Shown here: positions 12,093 to 22,507 of the stretch, in pieces
Layout: the number at the start of each line of letters is the position of its first letter
Numbering within the stretch: position 1 is the stretch's first letter
DNA from: Meconema thalassinum
Taxonomy: Eukaryota > Arthropoda > Insecta > Orthoptera > Tettigoniidae
Assembly (NCBI GenBank): GCA_946902985.2
Contig: OX336393.1
Location: forward strand, 357,412,779-357,476,778
Length of the DNA: 64,000 bases
Reading direction: 5' to 3'
The notes under the pieces: generated by a model
Database searches by the model: none
Told to the model about the DNA's origin: nothing
Seen by the model: the letters and a program-made list of their open reading frames with translations, nothing else
Translations under genes and position numbers: made by a program

Positions 12093-14436
12093 TGGTGCAT
12101 TCTTGGAATGCACGGTACCTGAGATTACAAATTTGAATGCTTTTGCACGTTCTTTCCTTCCTTTTTGTCAAACACCAACAGTGATCATTTGTTTTCTCCT
12201 CTATGTGCAAATTTCTTATATTTTGTGTGAGTATGTTTCAGATATATATTCTGTGATCCACCTAGCGTCATATGACAACAAATCTCTGAAGCTCTTCAAC
12301 TCTTCCTCGCGCAAGAGGAATTCCACATCCATTTGGCTACCAGATACTGTTGTCAACTCCTTGAAGACCAGCTCAGCAAGAGAAGATCAATTTTTTGTTG
12401 TAATGTTGGTTATGCTGATATGTATACCTTTTGTTTTCCTACCCCCACTCTCTCCCCCTTCCGTGGTCTCTCCTTGCTCCGCTGAGCTGCACTCACTTCT
12501 ACGTCTGCAGTTGACTCGTTCAGTCAAAGCTCCGCTCGAGCTTAGCCTCCTCAAACCAAGAGGCACACCCTCTTCTACGCCATGTTGGCTAGATAGTCTT
12601 CATAAGGAACTCCGACTTCAACATGAAATCGTGATAAGTACCATTTTTAAAAAGTTTTAACCTCATCTTCATGGTTTTAACTTTCAAGTGCTTTTAATTA
12701 TAGGCAGTGTGAAACTATTTACTTTGGGGCAATAATCACTCTTCGTGGGATTTGCCATGTTGAGCTTTTTTCTTGTATAAGCCAACCTTACTAAAAAGAG
12801 CTTTTCTTAAGCGATTCAAACGAGAAATCCTCTCGCTACGTGGGATATTATATAATACCCGCTGCCTATAATTATAAACTATTTCCTCCGTTGGATTTTC
12901 TCAACCCCATTTTCTGCTAAGGTCGTTCTGGAACCTTCTAGAACTTGTTCTCTATCTGCGAGTCCTGCCATCATGTATTTCTCACGTACTTGGGAGAATT
13001 CTGTTTAAAACTAAATTACTACATAGTGAAGTTTCGTCCTCCGCGGGAATTTTCTATGGCGCATTTAATTGTGTATTACAACTTTTTCCAGAAATAGACT
13101 TTCACCTACATAGTGCAATCAGTTATCTCCATAATTGCAATAACTTTCTTTTTCATGAACTTTAGTGTTTCTATAGTGAACTTTGCATCCATCTTTACAG
13201 ACTATAGTGTTAATCAGTGCTTGCTCCACTTTTCTACCGCGTCGCGATCGTCCGGTTATATTAAATACGGCCATGAACATTGATCCTATATCCCAATGAT
13301 CTTTCCTTAACCTTCTACTAACAACCATTATTTATAAAAATGTAACTTTCTATAAGGTGTTACTTATGAAGTGCCCTTCCAACTTTGCTAGTTTAACATT
13401 AATTAAATTCTGCATAATTGCTTGTGTGATACAAGTTTTAAATCACGTTGTCCCTTTCCTATACATAGGGAAAACAATTCTCTCAACTCTTGAGTGAGTT
13501 ATTTTTTGGTCTCGCTAAATGAAAACTGCCTCATTTAACTTGCGAGTCTTATTCAAAGTATAAGAAGTCTAGAAACTTCCTTTTCACTTTCTCCAGGTTT
13601 CACAGTAAGTGACCTGCCCTCTTTGTATAATTCTCATATATTAACTCTGTATAAATATAAGAAGTTGTAGGAACTTCCTTTTTCTTTATGTTTTACAGTT
13701 TGTTTCTTCGAAGTTGTTATTCTCGTTAGAATGTTCTTTCGAAGGTTTCATATAAGTACACTGCTTGTACTCCTGTAAATGTTAAAACTTTAATTATTCC
13801 ATTTTGCCTATTTATGAAATCTTACCAAGATTTTAATACACGGTTAAGAAACCTTAAAAATTGTCAATTGCCTGGAGCAACTGTTTAATGTGGAGAGGTC
13901 TGCGACCCTATTTGTTAAAAGGTTCAAATGAACCATGTTTATTAAATTTATATTGCATAATTGTTAATTTCCTCAAACTTCCTGCATTGTTAAATAAATT
14001 AAATATTTATTTTTTGGATTCATCATTTCTCTGACACTACAGTTAGGCAGGATCCTGGCTTTCCTAGCTCCTCCTAGGTTTATGCCCTCGTTAATGCTTA
14101 ATAAAGCTCTTACTATTTGCCTGGCCAGATCATCACCCTTCACTATAGTACTTTCATTCGTGCTTGGGAGGAAATACACTACAGGTTCTCTCTGGCAAAC
14201 TGCCCAAGCCTTATCTGCAGCTCCCGTTAGCCTCGACCAAGCTCGTAGCTATTTTAGGTATCCGAGCACATATTTGCAGTGGCAACCACCTTTAAGTGTG
14301 TTTTACACTAAACCTATTACTTTGTGGGACTCTCCTCCTATTCTTCTATCCTTCTTTTCCAATTCCAAAATCTACTTCCTTCTCTTCATCATCTTCCCTT
14401 GGTGGGTGGGTTATTCCCTAGCCTATAATCTACCCA
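12093..14436 (+). repeat. BEL 5' LTR
   Basis: It starts TGGTGCATTCTTGG and ends CTACCCA. At 2.34 kb it is unusually long for a BEL/Pao LTR. It holds a 185-codon open frame (12103-12660) repeated in the 3' LTR, with no recognised domain. An AATAAA at 14100-14105 could serve as polyadenylation signal. Confidence 0.9.
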
Positions 14437-14441
14437 AAATT

Positions 14442-14460
14442 TGGTACCAGAAACCCGGGA
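14442..14460 (+). promoter_or_regulatory. tRNA primer binding site of BEL element
   Basis: TGGTACCAGAAACCCGGGA begins five bases after the 5' LTR. It starts with TGG, the complement of a tRNA CCA end, as expected for the minus-strand DNA primer site. I do not assign the tRNA. Confidence 0.65.
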
Positions 14461-14701
14461 GAGTCCATTTTTTATGTCCATTGTTTGTCAAGTGTCATTT
14501 GACAATACTTTGCATATTTTTAATATCTCCTTTGGATCTTTCAGCTATACCTACGTCGTGCAAAGCCTGTGAACGGGAAGGAGGCCGCTCCTGTCTCCTT
14601 TGGTGTGTCCCGTTCTTTCGACCCATTCTCTGCTGCAAACCTGACAGCATCTCCAAGGTTCTACAGTTTCGTGAGTTGTATTTCAATTTATACTTTTTGT
14701 C

Positions 14702-17700
14702 ATGGCTCCTGCCGAAAAAGATGAAACTCTTATTGCTAGACGTTCTTCTTATAAAGGGCAACTCACTAGATTCCGAAATTTCATCAGCAAATTAAATCCC
14801 GCCGAGTGTGATTTAGATATCTTGACTCATCGCCTTAAGTTGTACGAACGGTCTTATGATTATTATGACCAAATTCAAACAGAGATTGAATCCGCTTGTC
14901 CAGAACTGCAATTGGACCGGGATGAGGTCGAACCCTTGTACTTTGAAGGAATTGCAAAGGCCCACCAATTGATTCGCAATATCTCAGAACCGGACACTAG
15001 GGTCATCAATCCGGCCCAGTTCGTACCCGCTTCAGTTCACAAGAACAAACCGAAACCGTTACTTCCCAAGATAAGCCTACCCCACTTCTCAGGCAAGGAA
15101 GGTGAATGGTATTCTTTTTACGAACTTTACTGCTCTTTAATTCATGAAAATATCGAGATCCCAGACATACATAAATTTTACTACCTCCGCACGTCTTTGA
15201 AATCAGAGGCCTTGACCTTGGTAGAGTCACTGCCTTTAAGCGCAGACAACTACCACATCGCCTTTAATCTCCTCAAAGAGAGATATGGCAATTTAAGGTT
15301 GAGTGTCGCTCGTCATATCCGCTGTCTCTTCAACTTACCTGCCGTCAAACCTAATGACGTCACATCTTTAAGAGACCTCTTAGATTCTATGCAGTTAAAT
15401 GTCAGAGCGTTATACCAGCTAAAACAGCCTGTCCAAACATGGGACACCATACTTATTCACCTAGCTACATCAAGATTCGATTTTTCGACACTGAAAGCCT
15501 GGGAGATCGAACTCGCCTACAACAAGGAACATTCGTTCGAACACCTCGTTTCGTTTCTCAACAGTCAATGTCAATTCCTTACAGCACTCGCATTTCAGTG
15601 CGAAAAAGTCGAAACGAATCCTCAGTGTCAAATTTTTGAAAAAAAACTTGCTTCTTCAAAGGGACATCAGCCCCCATTTGTCGAAAACAAACAAACCCGT
15701 TCTTCTTTTAATCATTCAAGAGAAGATATCAGGCCGCTTAACAAATCGTTAAAATGCACGCTCTGTAAAAAGCTTCACACCTTGTATTTGTGCAAATCCT
15801 TTAAAGAATTGTCTGTCGAAGATCGAAGAAAGTTTGTCTTAAACAGCAAACATTGTTTCAATTGCTTATCACCTAAGCATTCTTCTTCGAACTGTACGTC
15901 ATCAAATCTTTGTTTTCATTGTAAAAAACCGCATCATTCTTTATTGCACGTTCACGATAAATCGAGGTCATCAGCACCTGCCTCTTTAAGCTCCTTGCAG
16001 AGCCGCTCCGAACAAACTAATGCTTCTTCCTGCATTTCCAACGCCGACACTTTTCACAGTGCGCAAACCCTGTTGACCACTGTACAATTTGAAATCCAAG
16101 ATAGATTTGGAAATTGGTTCAAAACCCGTGGTCTTCTCGATTCCGCTTCAACGCACAACTTTGTTTCGCAATCGTTGATTAAAAAACTAGGTCTTTCGTC
16201 TTCGCCTACTTCTATCAATGTGACCGGCATTGACAATTTGAAAACTCAAGTTTTGCAGTCTTCAAAATTGAAAATCAGAGACGTTTGCCAAAGAAACACC
16301 AATCTTAATTTAAACTGTCTCATTCTTACCAGTATTGGTAAAGACACTCCAAGTCACTCTATCAATACTTCCGGTTTAAAGATTCCTTCGCACTTAAGGT
16401 TAGCCGATCCTCAGTTTAATGCTCAAGGTCCCATTGATGTGCTTTTCAGTGCCAATGTTTTTTGGAATTGCATTCGCAAACAAACACGCAAGTTATCTTC
16501 AACCGTGGTCGCTAGAGACACCAATTTTGGTTGGGTTATCACTGGCGAAATCAAACATACCAGTGTTCAAACCAAAGCACAATGTCATTTCGTCACAGCT
16601 GACATAAATCCCATTTCTGAAAAAGAGAACGCTCATGTTTCAAATCTCAATATTTTTGAAAACCACTTGTCGAAACGATGTCTTATCGTGAATAACTGCG
16701 CTAACCCCGTAAGTTGTTTAAATGGTTTTTCCTTCTTCCCGCACAAGATGGCCATTCAAGTTCGCCTTGCTTTGTGTTATTTCGTCTACCTTCTTATATC
16801 ATTTTTTATAGCAGTTAATTGCTTAAACTATTCCTCGAAAACTATCTTCCCCTTGTGTAAAACCATGGCTATCAGTCACCATCACTTTGCTGTACGCTAT
16901 GTTTCACTTCTTTCGTTATGTAGAAGGATGGCCACGGCCGGCTCCTCCCCCCTTCCTCGCAATTGGAAGTCGCTCATGAAACCGCTTGAAACTCTGAATT
17001 CCATTGCATCTAGAATAACTATTCTTATGCATAACCTTCGTCTCAATGTCCCAGCTTGTCTTCTTTGCTCGGAAGAATTAAGCTTCTTTTTGTTGAAAAT
17101 TGTTCGATTTCGTGATCCTCTCAATTATGCGAAATTGATTTCCTACTTTATTTCATATAGCTTTAAATTGCCTTTTCACGTCCAAGTTACGACTGACTGC
17201 ATTCCGTTCAAACTGAATATCTGCTTTAAGTTACAGCTGACTCAATTAGTGTGTGTGCACTTTGAACTGCTTGCTTTTGAGACTCGTGTGTATACCAGTC
17301 TGAGGAATGCCCAGTCGTTGTTTATTTCCTGTATGATTGACACAGTTCAAAACAAGTTTCTCTTATCTCAACTCTGGCCGACTGCCAACGATCGTCTTGC
17401 GAGTCGCTACCGCACGCTCGGAAGCCGTTCTCCTAGTTCCAAAAATAAACTCGTTCCGCTTAAGGACTCTGTCAGCTATTTATATGCCTTATCTCGTTGT
17501 ACTATGTGTGTCAAGGCCGTACTTATTTACGTCTTCTGCTTACTCATGCTCGTATTCCATAACTGCTTTGATCCCTGTTTCAAAACTTCGTTGCGTATTT
17601 CTCACGCGCGTATGTATTGCAATTTGCTTGCATATTTTGCGATCTTAATGTTCATTGATGAACAAACTTGTTTTTTCTCGTCGTCACATTCGATGTGTTT

Positions 17701-18322
17701 TTGTATTCATGCTTGTCATGTCCCGTTTTTTGCTGACTTAAGTATTTTTCTGAGTAACCCCTTTGATACTCATTATAACTTGAGGTTATTGTTTATGGCT
17801 ACTCGTTTGTTACCTATGGCGTTCTTGCTTTCTACTCGCATAGTTCCTTTGTTTATTTGGTATATTCTTGTCCTGAATAGATGTACTTGTTTCCATACGC
17901 TTTGTTTAAACTTGTTAATTCTTCTTTCTCATCGTATCGTAATCTTTACTAGTGCTTTATTTCCCTCAGCTTCTGGTTATTTCGTGATTGAAAGTGTCGT
18001 TAATTCTCACCTTTTAACTCCGCTTTCTAATGACCCTGATGACCTCCTTCCACTCACACCCGGTCACTGTCTTACACGCCCTTCTCTCTCTGCCCCTCCT
18101 CCCCTTCCCATTTCTTTCAGGGATTTTGATTTACCTATTGTTGGGCGTAAACTTGAAGCCCTCAGTAATTCTTTTTGGAAGAGGTGGAACTTGGAATATT
18201 TAACTTCCTTGCAGGGGAGACAGAAGTGGTTTCTTTCCAGTCCCGACATTCAAGTAGGAGACTTGGTCTTGGTTAGGGATATTTCACCCCCCCCTAGTCT
18301 GGCCTTTTCGAAAAGTGACTAA
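14702..18322 (+). CDS. BEL/Pao Gag-protease polyprotein fused to unknown ORF and integrase tail
   Basis: This 1206-residue frame starts at ATGGCTCCTG about 265 bp after the LTR. Residues 1 to about 340 are the BEL Gag region, including the conserved stretch around HFSGKEGEWYSFYELY. Residues 352-420 hold zinc knuckles: CTLC, CFNC and CFHC followed by KKPHH. The aspartic protease motif LLDSAST has its aspartate at residue 480, and FGWVITGE near 610 closes that region. From about 660 to 1105 there is no reverse transcriptase, RNase H or integrase core. The frame instead runs through a Cys-, Phe- and Leu-rich sequence that I do not recognise. From about 1108 a BEL-type integrase C-terminus resumes (DPDDLLPLTPGH, later VGDLVLVRD). 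The frame ends early at an eight-C run at 18287-18294. The last part of the domain continues in another frame. Confidence 0.85.
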   Translation: MAPAEKDETLIARRSSYKGQLTRFRNFISKLNPAECDLDILTHRLKLYERSYDYYDQIQTEIESACPELQLDRDEVEPLYFEGIAKAHQLIRNISEPDTRVINPAQFVPASVHKNKPKPLLPKISLPHFSGKEGEWYSFYELYCSLIHENIEIPDIHKFYYLRTSLKSEALTLVESLPLSADNYHIAFNLLKERYGNLRLSVARHIRCLFNLPAVKPNDVTSLRDLLDSMQLNVRALYQLKQPVQTWDTILIHLATSRFDFSTLKAWEIELAYNKEHSFEHLVSFLNSQCQFLTALAFQCEKVETNPQCQIFEKKLASSKGHQPPFVENKQTRSSFNHSREDIRPLNKSLKCTLCKKLHTLYLCKSFKELSVEDRRKFVLNSKHCFNCLSPKHSSSNCTSSNLCFHCKKPHHSLLHVHDKSRSSAPASLSSLQSRSEQTNASSCISNADTFHSAQTLLTTVQFEIQDRFGNWFKTRGLLDSASTHNFVSQSLIKKLGLSSSPTSINVTGIDNLKTQVLQSSKLKIRDVCQRNTNLNLNCLILTSIGKDTPSHSINTSGLKIPSHLRLADPQFNAQGPIDVLFSANVFWNCIRKQTRKLSSTVVARDTNFGWVITGEIKHTSVQTKAQCHFVTADINPISEKENAHVSNLNIFENHLSKRCLIVNNCANPVSCLNGFSFFPHKMAIQVRLALCYFVYLLISFFIAVNCLNYSSKTIFPLCKTMAISHHHFAVRYVSLLSLCRRMATAGSSPLPRNWKSLMKPLETLNSIASRITILMHNLRLNVPACLLCSEELSFFLLKIVRFRDPLNYAKLISYFISYSFKLPFHVQVTTDCIPFKLNICFKLQLTQLVCVHFELLAFETRVYTSLRNAQSLFISCMIDTVQNKFLLSQLWPTANDRLASRYRTLGSRSPSSKNKLVPLKDSVSYLYALSRCTMCVKAVLIYVFCLLMLVFHNCFDPCFKTSLRISHARMYCNLLAYFAILMFIDEQTCFFSSSHSMCFCIHACHVPFFADLSIFLSNPFDTHYNLRLLFMATRLLPMAFLLSTRIVPLFIWYILVLNRCTCFHTLCLNLLILLSHRIVIFTSALFPSASGYFVIESVVNSHLLTPLSNDPDDLLPLTPGHCLTRPSLSAPPPLPISFRDFDLPIVGRKLEALSNSFWKRWNLEYLTSLQGRQKWFLSSPDIQVGDLVLVRDISPPPSLAFSKSD

Positions 18323-18420
18323 GTGTTACCCTGGAAGAGATAGGAGAGTCAGGGTATTCAGAGTCTTGACCACTAATGGTCAGATCACAAGACCACTTTT
18401 CTTTAATTACTGTATCACTC
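18295..18420 (+). pseudogene. End of BEL integrase C-terminal domain, out of frame
   Basis: After the C8 run the conserved tail continues one base out of frame (KVTKCYPGRDRRVRVFRV, then a TRPL motif). BEL integrases end with such a CYPGRD...RVV segment, which is thought to help bind integrase to DNA or chromatin. One extra C would explain the break. It may be a real slippage mutation or a homopolymer sequencing error. Confidence 0.7.
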
Positions 18421-18472
18421 TTAAATGTTTAATTGCTTATTTGTTCCCTGTTGGTGTCTGGCCCTCCCAGTA

Positions 18473-20815
18473 TGGTGCATTCTTGGAATGCACGGTACCT
18501 GAGATTACAAATTTGAATGCTTTTGCACGTTCTTTCCTTCCTTTTTGTCAAACACCAACAGTGATCATTTGTTTTCTCCTCTATGTGCAAATTTCTTATA
18601 TTTTGTGTGAGTATGTTTCAGATATATATTCTGTGATCCACCTAGCGTCATATGACAACAAATCTCTGAAGCTCTTCAACTCTTCCTCGCGCAAGAGGAA
18701 TTCCACATCCATTTGGCTACCAGATACTGTTGTCAACTCCTTGAAGACCAGCTCAGCAAGAGAAGATCAATTTTTTGTTGTAATGTTGGTTATGCTGATA
18801 TGTATACCTTTTGTTTTCCTACCCCCACTCTCTCCCCCTTCCGTGGTCTCTCCTTGCTCCGCTGAGCTGCACTCACTTCTACGTCTGCAGTTGACTCGTT
18901 CAGTCAAAGCTCCGCTCGAGCTTAGCCTCCTCAAACCAAGAGGCACACCCTCTTCTACGCCATGTTGGCTAGATAGTCTTCATAAGGAACTCCGACTTCA
19001 ACATGAAATCGTGATAAGTACCATTTTTAAAAAGTTTTAACCTCATCTTCATGGTTTTAACTTTCAAGTGCTTTTAATTATAGGCAGTGTGAAACTATTT
19101 ACTTTGGGGCAATAATCACTCTTCGTGGGATTTGCCATGTTGAGCTTTTTTCTTGTATAAGCCAACCTTACTAAAAAGAGCTTTTCTTAAGCGATTCAAA
19201 CGAGAAATCCTCTCGCTACGTGGGATATTATATAATACCCGCTGCCTATAATTATAAACTATTTCCTCCGTTGGATTTTCTCAACCCCATTTTCTGCTAA
19301 GGTCGTTCTGGAACCTTCTAGAACTTGTTCTCTATCTGCGAGTCCTGCCATCATGTATTTCTCACGTACTTGGGAGAATTCTGTTTAAAACTAAATTACT
19401 ACATAGTGAAGTTTCGTCCTCTGCGGGAATTTTCTATGGCGCATTTAATTGTGTATTACAACTTTTTCCAGAAATAGACTTTCACCTACATAGTGCAATC
19501 AGTTATCTCCATAATTGCAATAACTTTCTTTTTCATGAACTTTAGTGTTTCTATAGTGAACTTTGCATCCATCTTTACAGACTATAGTGTTAATCAGTGC
19601 TTGCTCCACTTTTCTACCGCGTCGCGATCGTCCGGTTATATTAAATACGGCCATGAACATTGATCCTATATCCCAATGATCTTTCCTTAACCTTCTACTA
19701 ACAACCATTATTTATAAAAATGTAACTTTCTATAAGGTGTTACTTATGAAGTGCCCTTCCAACTTTGCTAGTTTAACATTAATTAAATTCTGCATAATTG
19801 CTTGTGTGATACAAGTTTTAAATCACGTTGTCCCTTTCCTATACATAGGGAAAACAATTCTCTCAACTCTTGAGTGAGTTATTTTTTGGTCTCGCTAAAT
19901 GAAAACTGCCTCATTTAACTTGCGAGTCTTATTCAAAGTATAAGAAGTCTAGAAACTTCCTTTTCACTTTCTCCAGGTTTCACAGTAAGTGACCTGCCCT
20001 CTTTGTATAATTCTCATATATTAACTCTGTATAAATATAAGAAGTTGTAGGAACTTCCTTTTTCTTTATGTTTTACAGTTTGTTTCTTCGAAGTTGTTAT
20101 TCTCGTTAGAATGTTCTTTCGAAGGTTTCATATAAGTACACTGCTTGTACTCCTGTAAATGTTAAAACTTTAATTATTCCATTTTGCCTATTTATGAAAT
20201 CTTACCAAGATTTTAATACACGGTTAAGAAACCTTAAAAATTGTCAATTGCCTGGAGCAACTGTTTAATGTGGAGAGGTCTGCGACCCTATTTGTTAAAA
20301 GGTTCAAATGAACCATGTTTATTAAATTTATATTGCATAATTGTTAATTTCCTCAAACTTCCTGCATTGTTAAATAAATTAAATATTTATTTTTGGATTC
20401 ATCATTTCTCTGACACTACAGTTAGGCAGGATCCTGGCTTTCCTAGCTCCTCCTAGGTTTATGCCCTCGTTAATGCTTAATAAAGCTCTTACTATTTGCC
20501 TGGCCAGATCATCACCCTTCACTATAGTACTTTCATTCGTGCTTGGGAGGAAATACACTACAGGTTCTCTCTGGCAAACTGCCCAAGCCTTATCTGCAGC
20601 TCCCGTTAGCCTCGACCAAGCTCGTAGCTATTTTAGGTATCCGAGCACATATTTGCAGTGGCAACCACCTTTAAGTGTGTTTTACACTAAACCTATTACT
20701 TTGTGGGACTCTCCTCCTATTCTTCTATCCTTCTTTCCCAATTCCAAAATCTACTTCCTTCTCTTCATCATCTTCCCTTGGTGGGTGGGTTATTCCCTAG
20801 CCTATAATCTACCCA
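18473..20815 (+). repeat. BEL 3' LTR
   Basis: This is the second copy of the 2.34-kb LTR, offset by 6380 bp and nearly identical to the first. It repeats the same 185-codon frame, the short reverse frame near 19499-19708 and the AATAAA. Confidence 0.9.
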
Positions 20816-20820
20816 ACGTG
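20816..20820. repeat. Target site duplication ACGTG, right copy
   Basis: Matches 12088-12092 and re-joins the satellite unit. Confidence 0.9.
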
Positions 20821-20879
20821 TCTTCTTATTAGCCTATTTTCAATTTTGAAAAAATAGGCTTATGAGATCACCTTTTGTC

Positions 20880-20885
20880 CGTGTG

Positions 20886-20917
<32 letters not shown>

Positions 20918-20938
20918 CGTGTGTGTGTGATTCGTGTG
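20880..20938 (+). repeat. (GT)n microsatellite of HINE C
   Basis: A GT-rich run with occasional GC steps. It sits in the same place relative to the head as the GT/CA tracts of HINE A and B. Confidence 0.85.
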
Positions 20939-21060
20939 TGGGTCCCCCCCTAATAAAATCGAAACGGCTGGAGCGATTTCAATGAAACTCGGTAAGTTCA
21001 TAGCACTATTCCCGGCGACCTCGACCGTGCCCTTCAAATTTTGTTACGTCTCTCCAATCC

Positions 21061-22290
21061 AACATGGCGGCTGTGCGAAATATTTCACTAGCATTCAATA
21101 TCTCCGAAACTATTACCGATATCGCCCTGAAATTGTGTACGGTGATAAAGGGCACTACTAGAAGTTCACCTATGAGACTTTCAAAAACCTGGTGACTACA
21201 AAACCAACATGGCGGCCTAGCGAAGTTGAGATATTTAAATAGACTTTTCTCACGATTTAACTATCTAAATGTAATGAAACTTGGTACAGCAAATGTTTAT
21301 ACACATTGTAATGCACTGGAGTCTAATTTAGTTCAATTGTTTACATAACCTCAAAATGGCGGCTGTGCTAAATATTTCACTGACATTCTATGTCTCCGAA
21401 ACTATTACAGATATCACCCTGCAATTTTGTACGGTGATAAAGGGTAATGATACAAGTTTACCTATGTATATTTCATAAACCTGTAAAGTACAAAACGAAC
21501 ATGGCGACCAAGCGAATTTGAAATATTTTAATAGACTTTTCTCGTGATTTAACTCTCTGAGCGCCGTGAAATGTGGTACAGTAAATGGTTTTGCAGTTTG
21601 TAATGCACTGCCATCTAACTTAATTCAATTGTTTACATAACCTCAAGATGGCGGCTGTGCGAAATTTTAAAATTAAGGTTTTATTTCTTGTGTCGTAATC
21701 ATGCGATCGAAGTGAAAGTTTGAATAATGAACCTAGGCAATAATTGTCCTTGAATGGTACATAACTCTATGGCCTATACATATAACAATCCTAAATGGCG
21801 AGCTTCCGAAATATTTAGACGGTTCTCAATATCTATGAATCTTTTACAGCAACCAAACTGATTTTTTTAATGTTCATAGAGACTATGAACATATGTTCAC
21901 CTATAGGACATTCAGGAACCTGGGGAGCACAAATCCAACATGGTGGCGACGCGAAGTATAAATATTTAAATGGACGTTTCTCGCGAATTAACTATCAGAG
22001 TGCCGTGAAACGTTGCACGTTAAATGCTTATACAAATGTTGATCCACTGACATCTAATTTATTTCAATGGTTTGCATTATCACAAGATGGCTGCTGTGCG
22101 TAATTTTAAAATCTCGTTTTTACTTCTTGTTGTCTAATCATGCGATTGAAGTTTGAATACCACACGTACACAATAATCTTAATGTAATAGTACAAAAATA
22201 AAAATCCAACCTGGCGACCATCTGAAATATTTAGACGGTTCTCAATATCTACGAATCTGTTACAGCAATTAAACTGAAATTTTGTATGTA
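21061..22290 (+). repeat. Tandem array of ~146-bp units in HINE C
   Basis: The motif AACATGGCGG or a variant recurs at about 21061, 21206, 21353, 21498, 21645, 21793, 21937, 22084 and 22208. Spacing is 144-148 bp, with the last one 124 bp. Three unit types can be told apart by the bases after the motif (gctgtgcgaaat, agcgaa and a form followed by 'gaaatatttagacgg'), so an older arrangement was of about 292 bp. No long frame survives. Confidence 0.75.
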
Positions 22291-22291
22291 G

Positions 22292-22297
22292 ATTGTG
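22292..22297. repeat. 6-bp TSD ATTGTG, left of giant palindrome
   Basis: ATTGTG immediately precedes the AGTAGTACAG tip and is repeated exactly after the other tip (39937-39942). Confidence 0.85.
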
Positions 22298-22360
22298 AGT
22301 AGTACAGTTCGCTAGACTCCAAATATTGCATCATCATGACCAGAAATTGCGTAATCCTGA

Positions 22361-22507
22361 TGACGTCATGGGATGACGTCATGGGTCCTTAGAGCGAGCA
22401 CGTGGTCCAGGAGCGAGCATGTGCACTGCACGTGTTAGCGTGGGAAGGGGTTGACCTTTTGGCTTGTTTGCGCGATGGTGATAAAAAGTTAATGGGTGTT
22501 GACGTCA
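22361..22507. promoter_or_regulatory. Three CRE-like TGACGTCA sites near the palindrome tip
   Basis: Exact TGACGTCA octamers lie at 22361, 22374 and 22500, and their mirror copies lie near 39727, 39853 and 39866. This palindrome is the consensus site for CREB/ATF bZIP factors. Binding is inference. The first two are 13 bp apart. Confidence 0.4.

Larger units (their letters stand above)
12093..20815 (+). mobile_element. BEL/Pao LTR retrotransposon, young but pol-deleted
   Basis: Two LTRs of 2344 and 2343 bp bound the 8.7-kb element, with TG...CA ends and a 5-bp duplication, ACGTG. BEL/Pao membership follows from the Gag architecture, the aspartic protease and the BEL-type integrase C-terminus. 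Comparing the LTRs I found only a one-T length change near 14011/20391, a C/T change near 13041/19422 and a T/C change near 14358/20738. Insertion is therefore recent. The element lacks reverse transcriptase, RNase H and the integrase core. It could only move with enzymes supplied by a relative. Confidence 0.9.

Noticed and set aside
12103..12660. 185-codon open frame in the BEL LTR, also at the end of the 18315-19040 frame
   Set aside because: It is repeated only because it lies in both LTRs, has no motif, and runs in pyrimidine-rich sequence where stops are rare.
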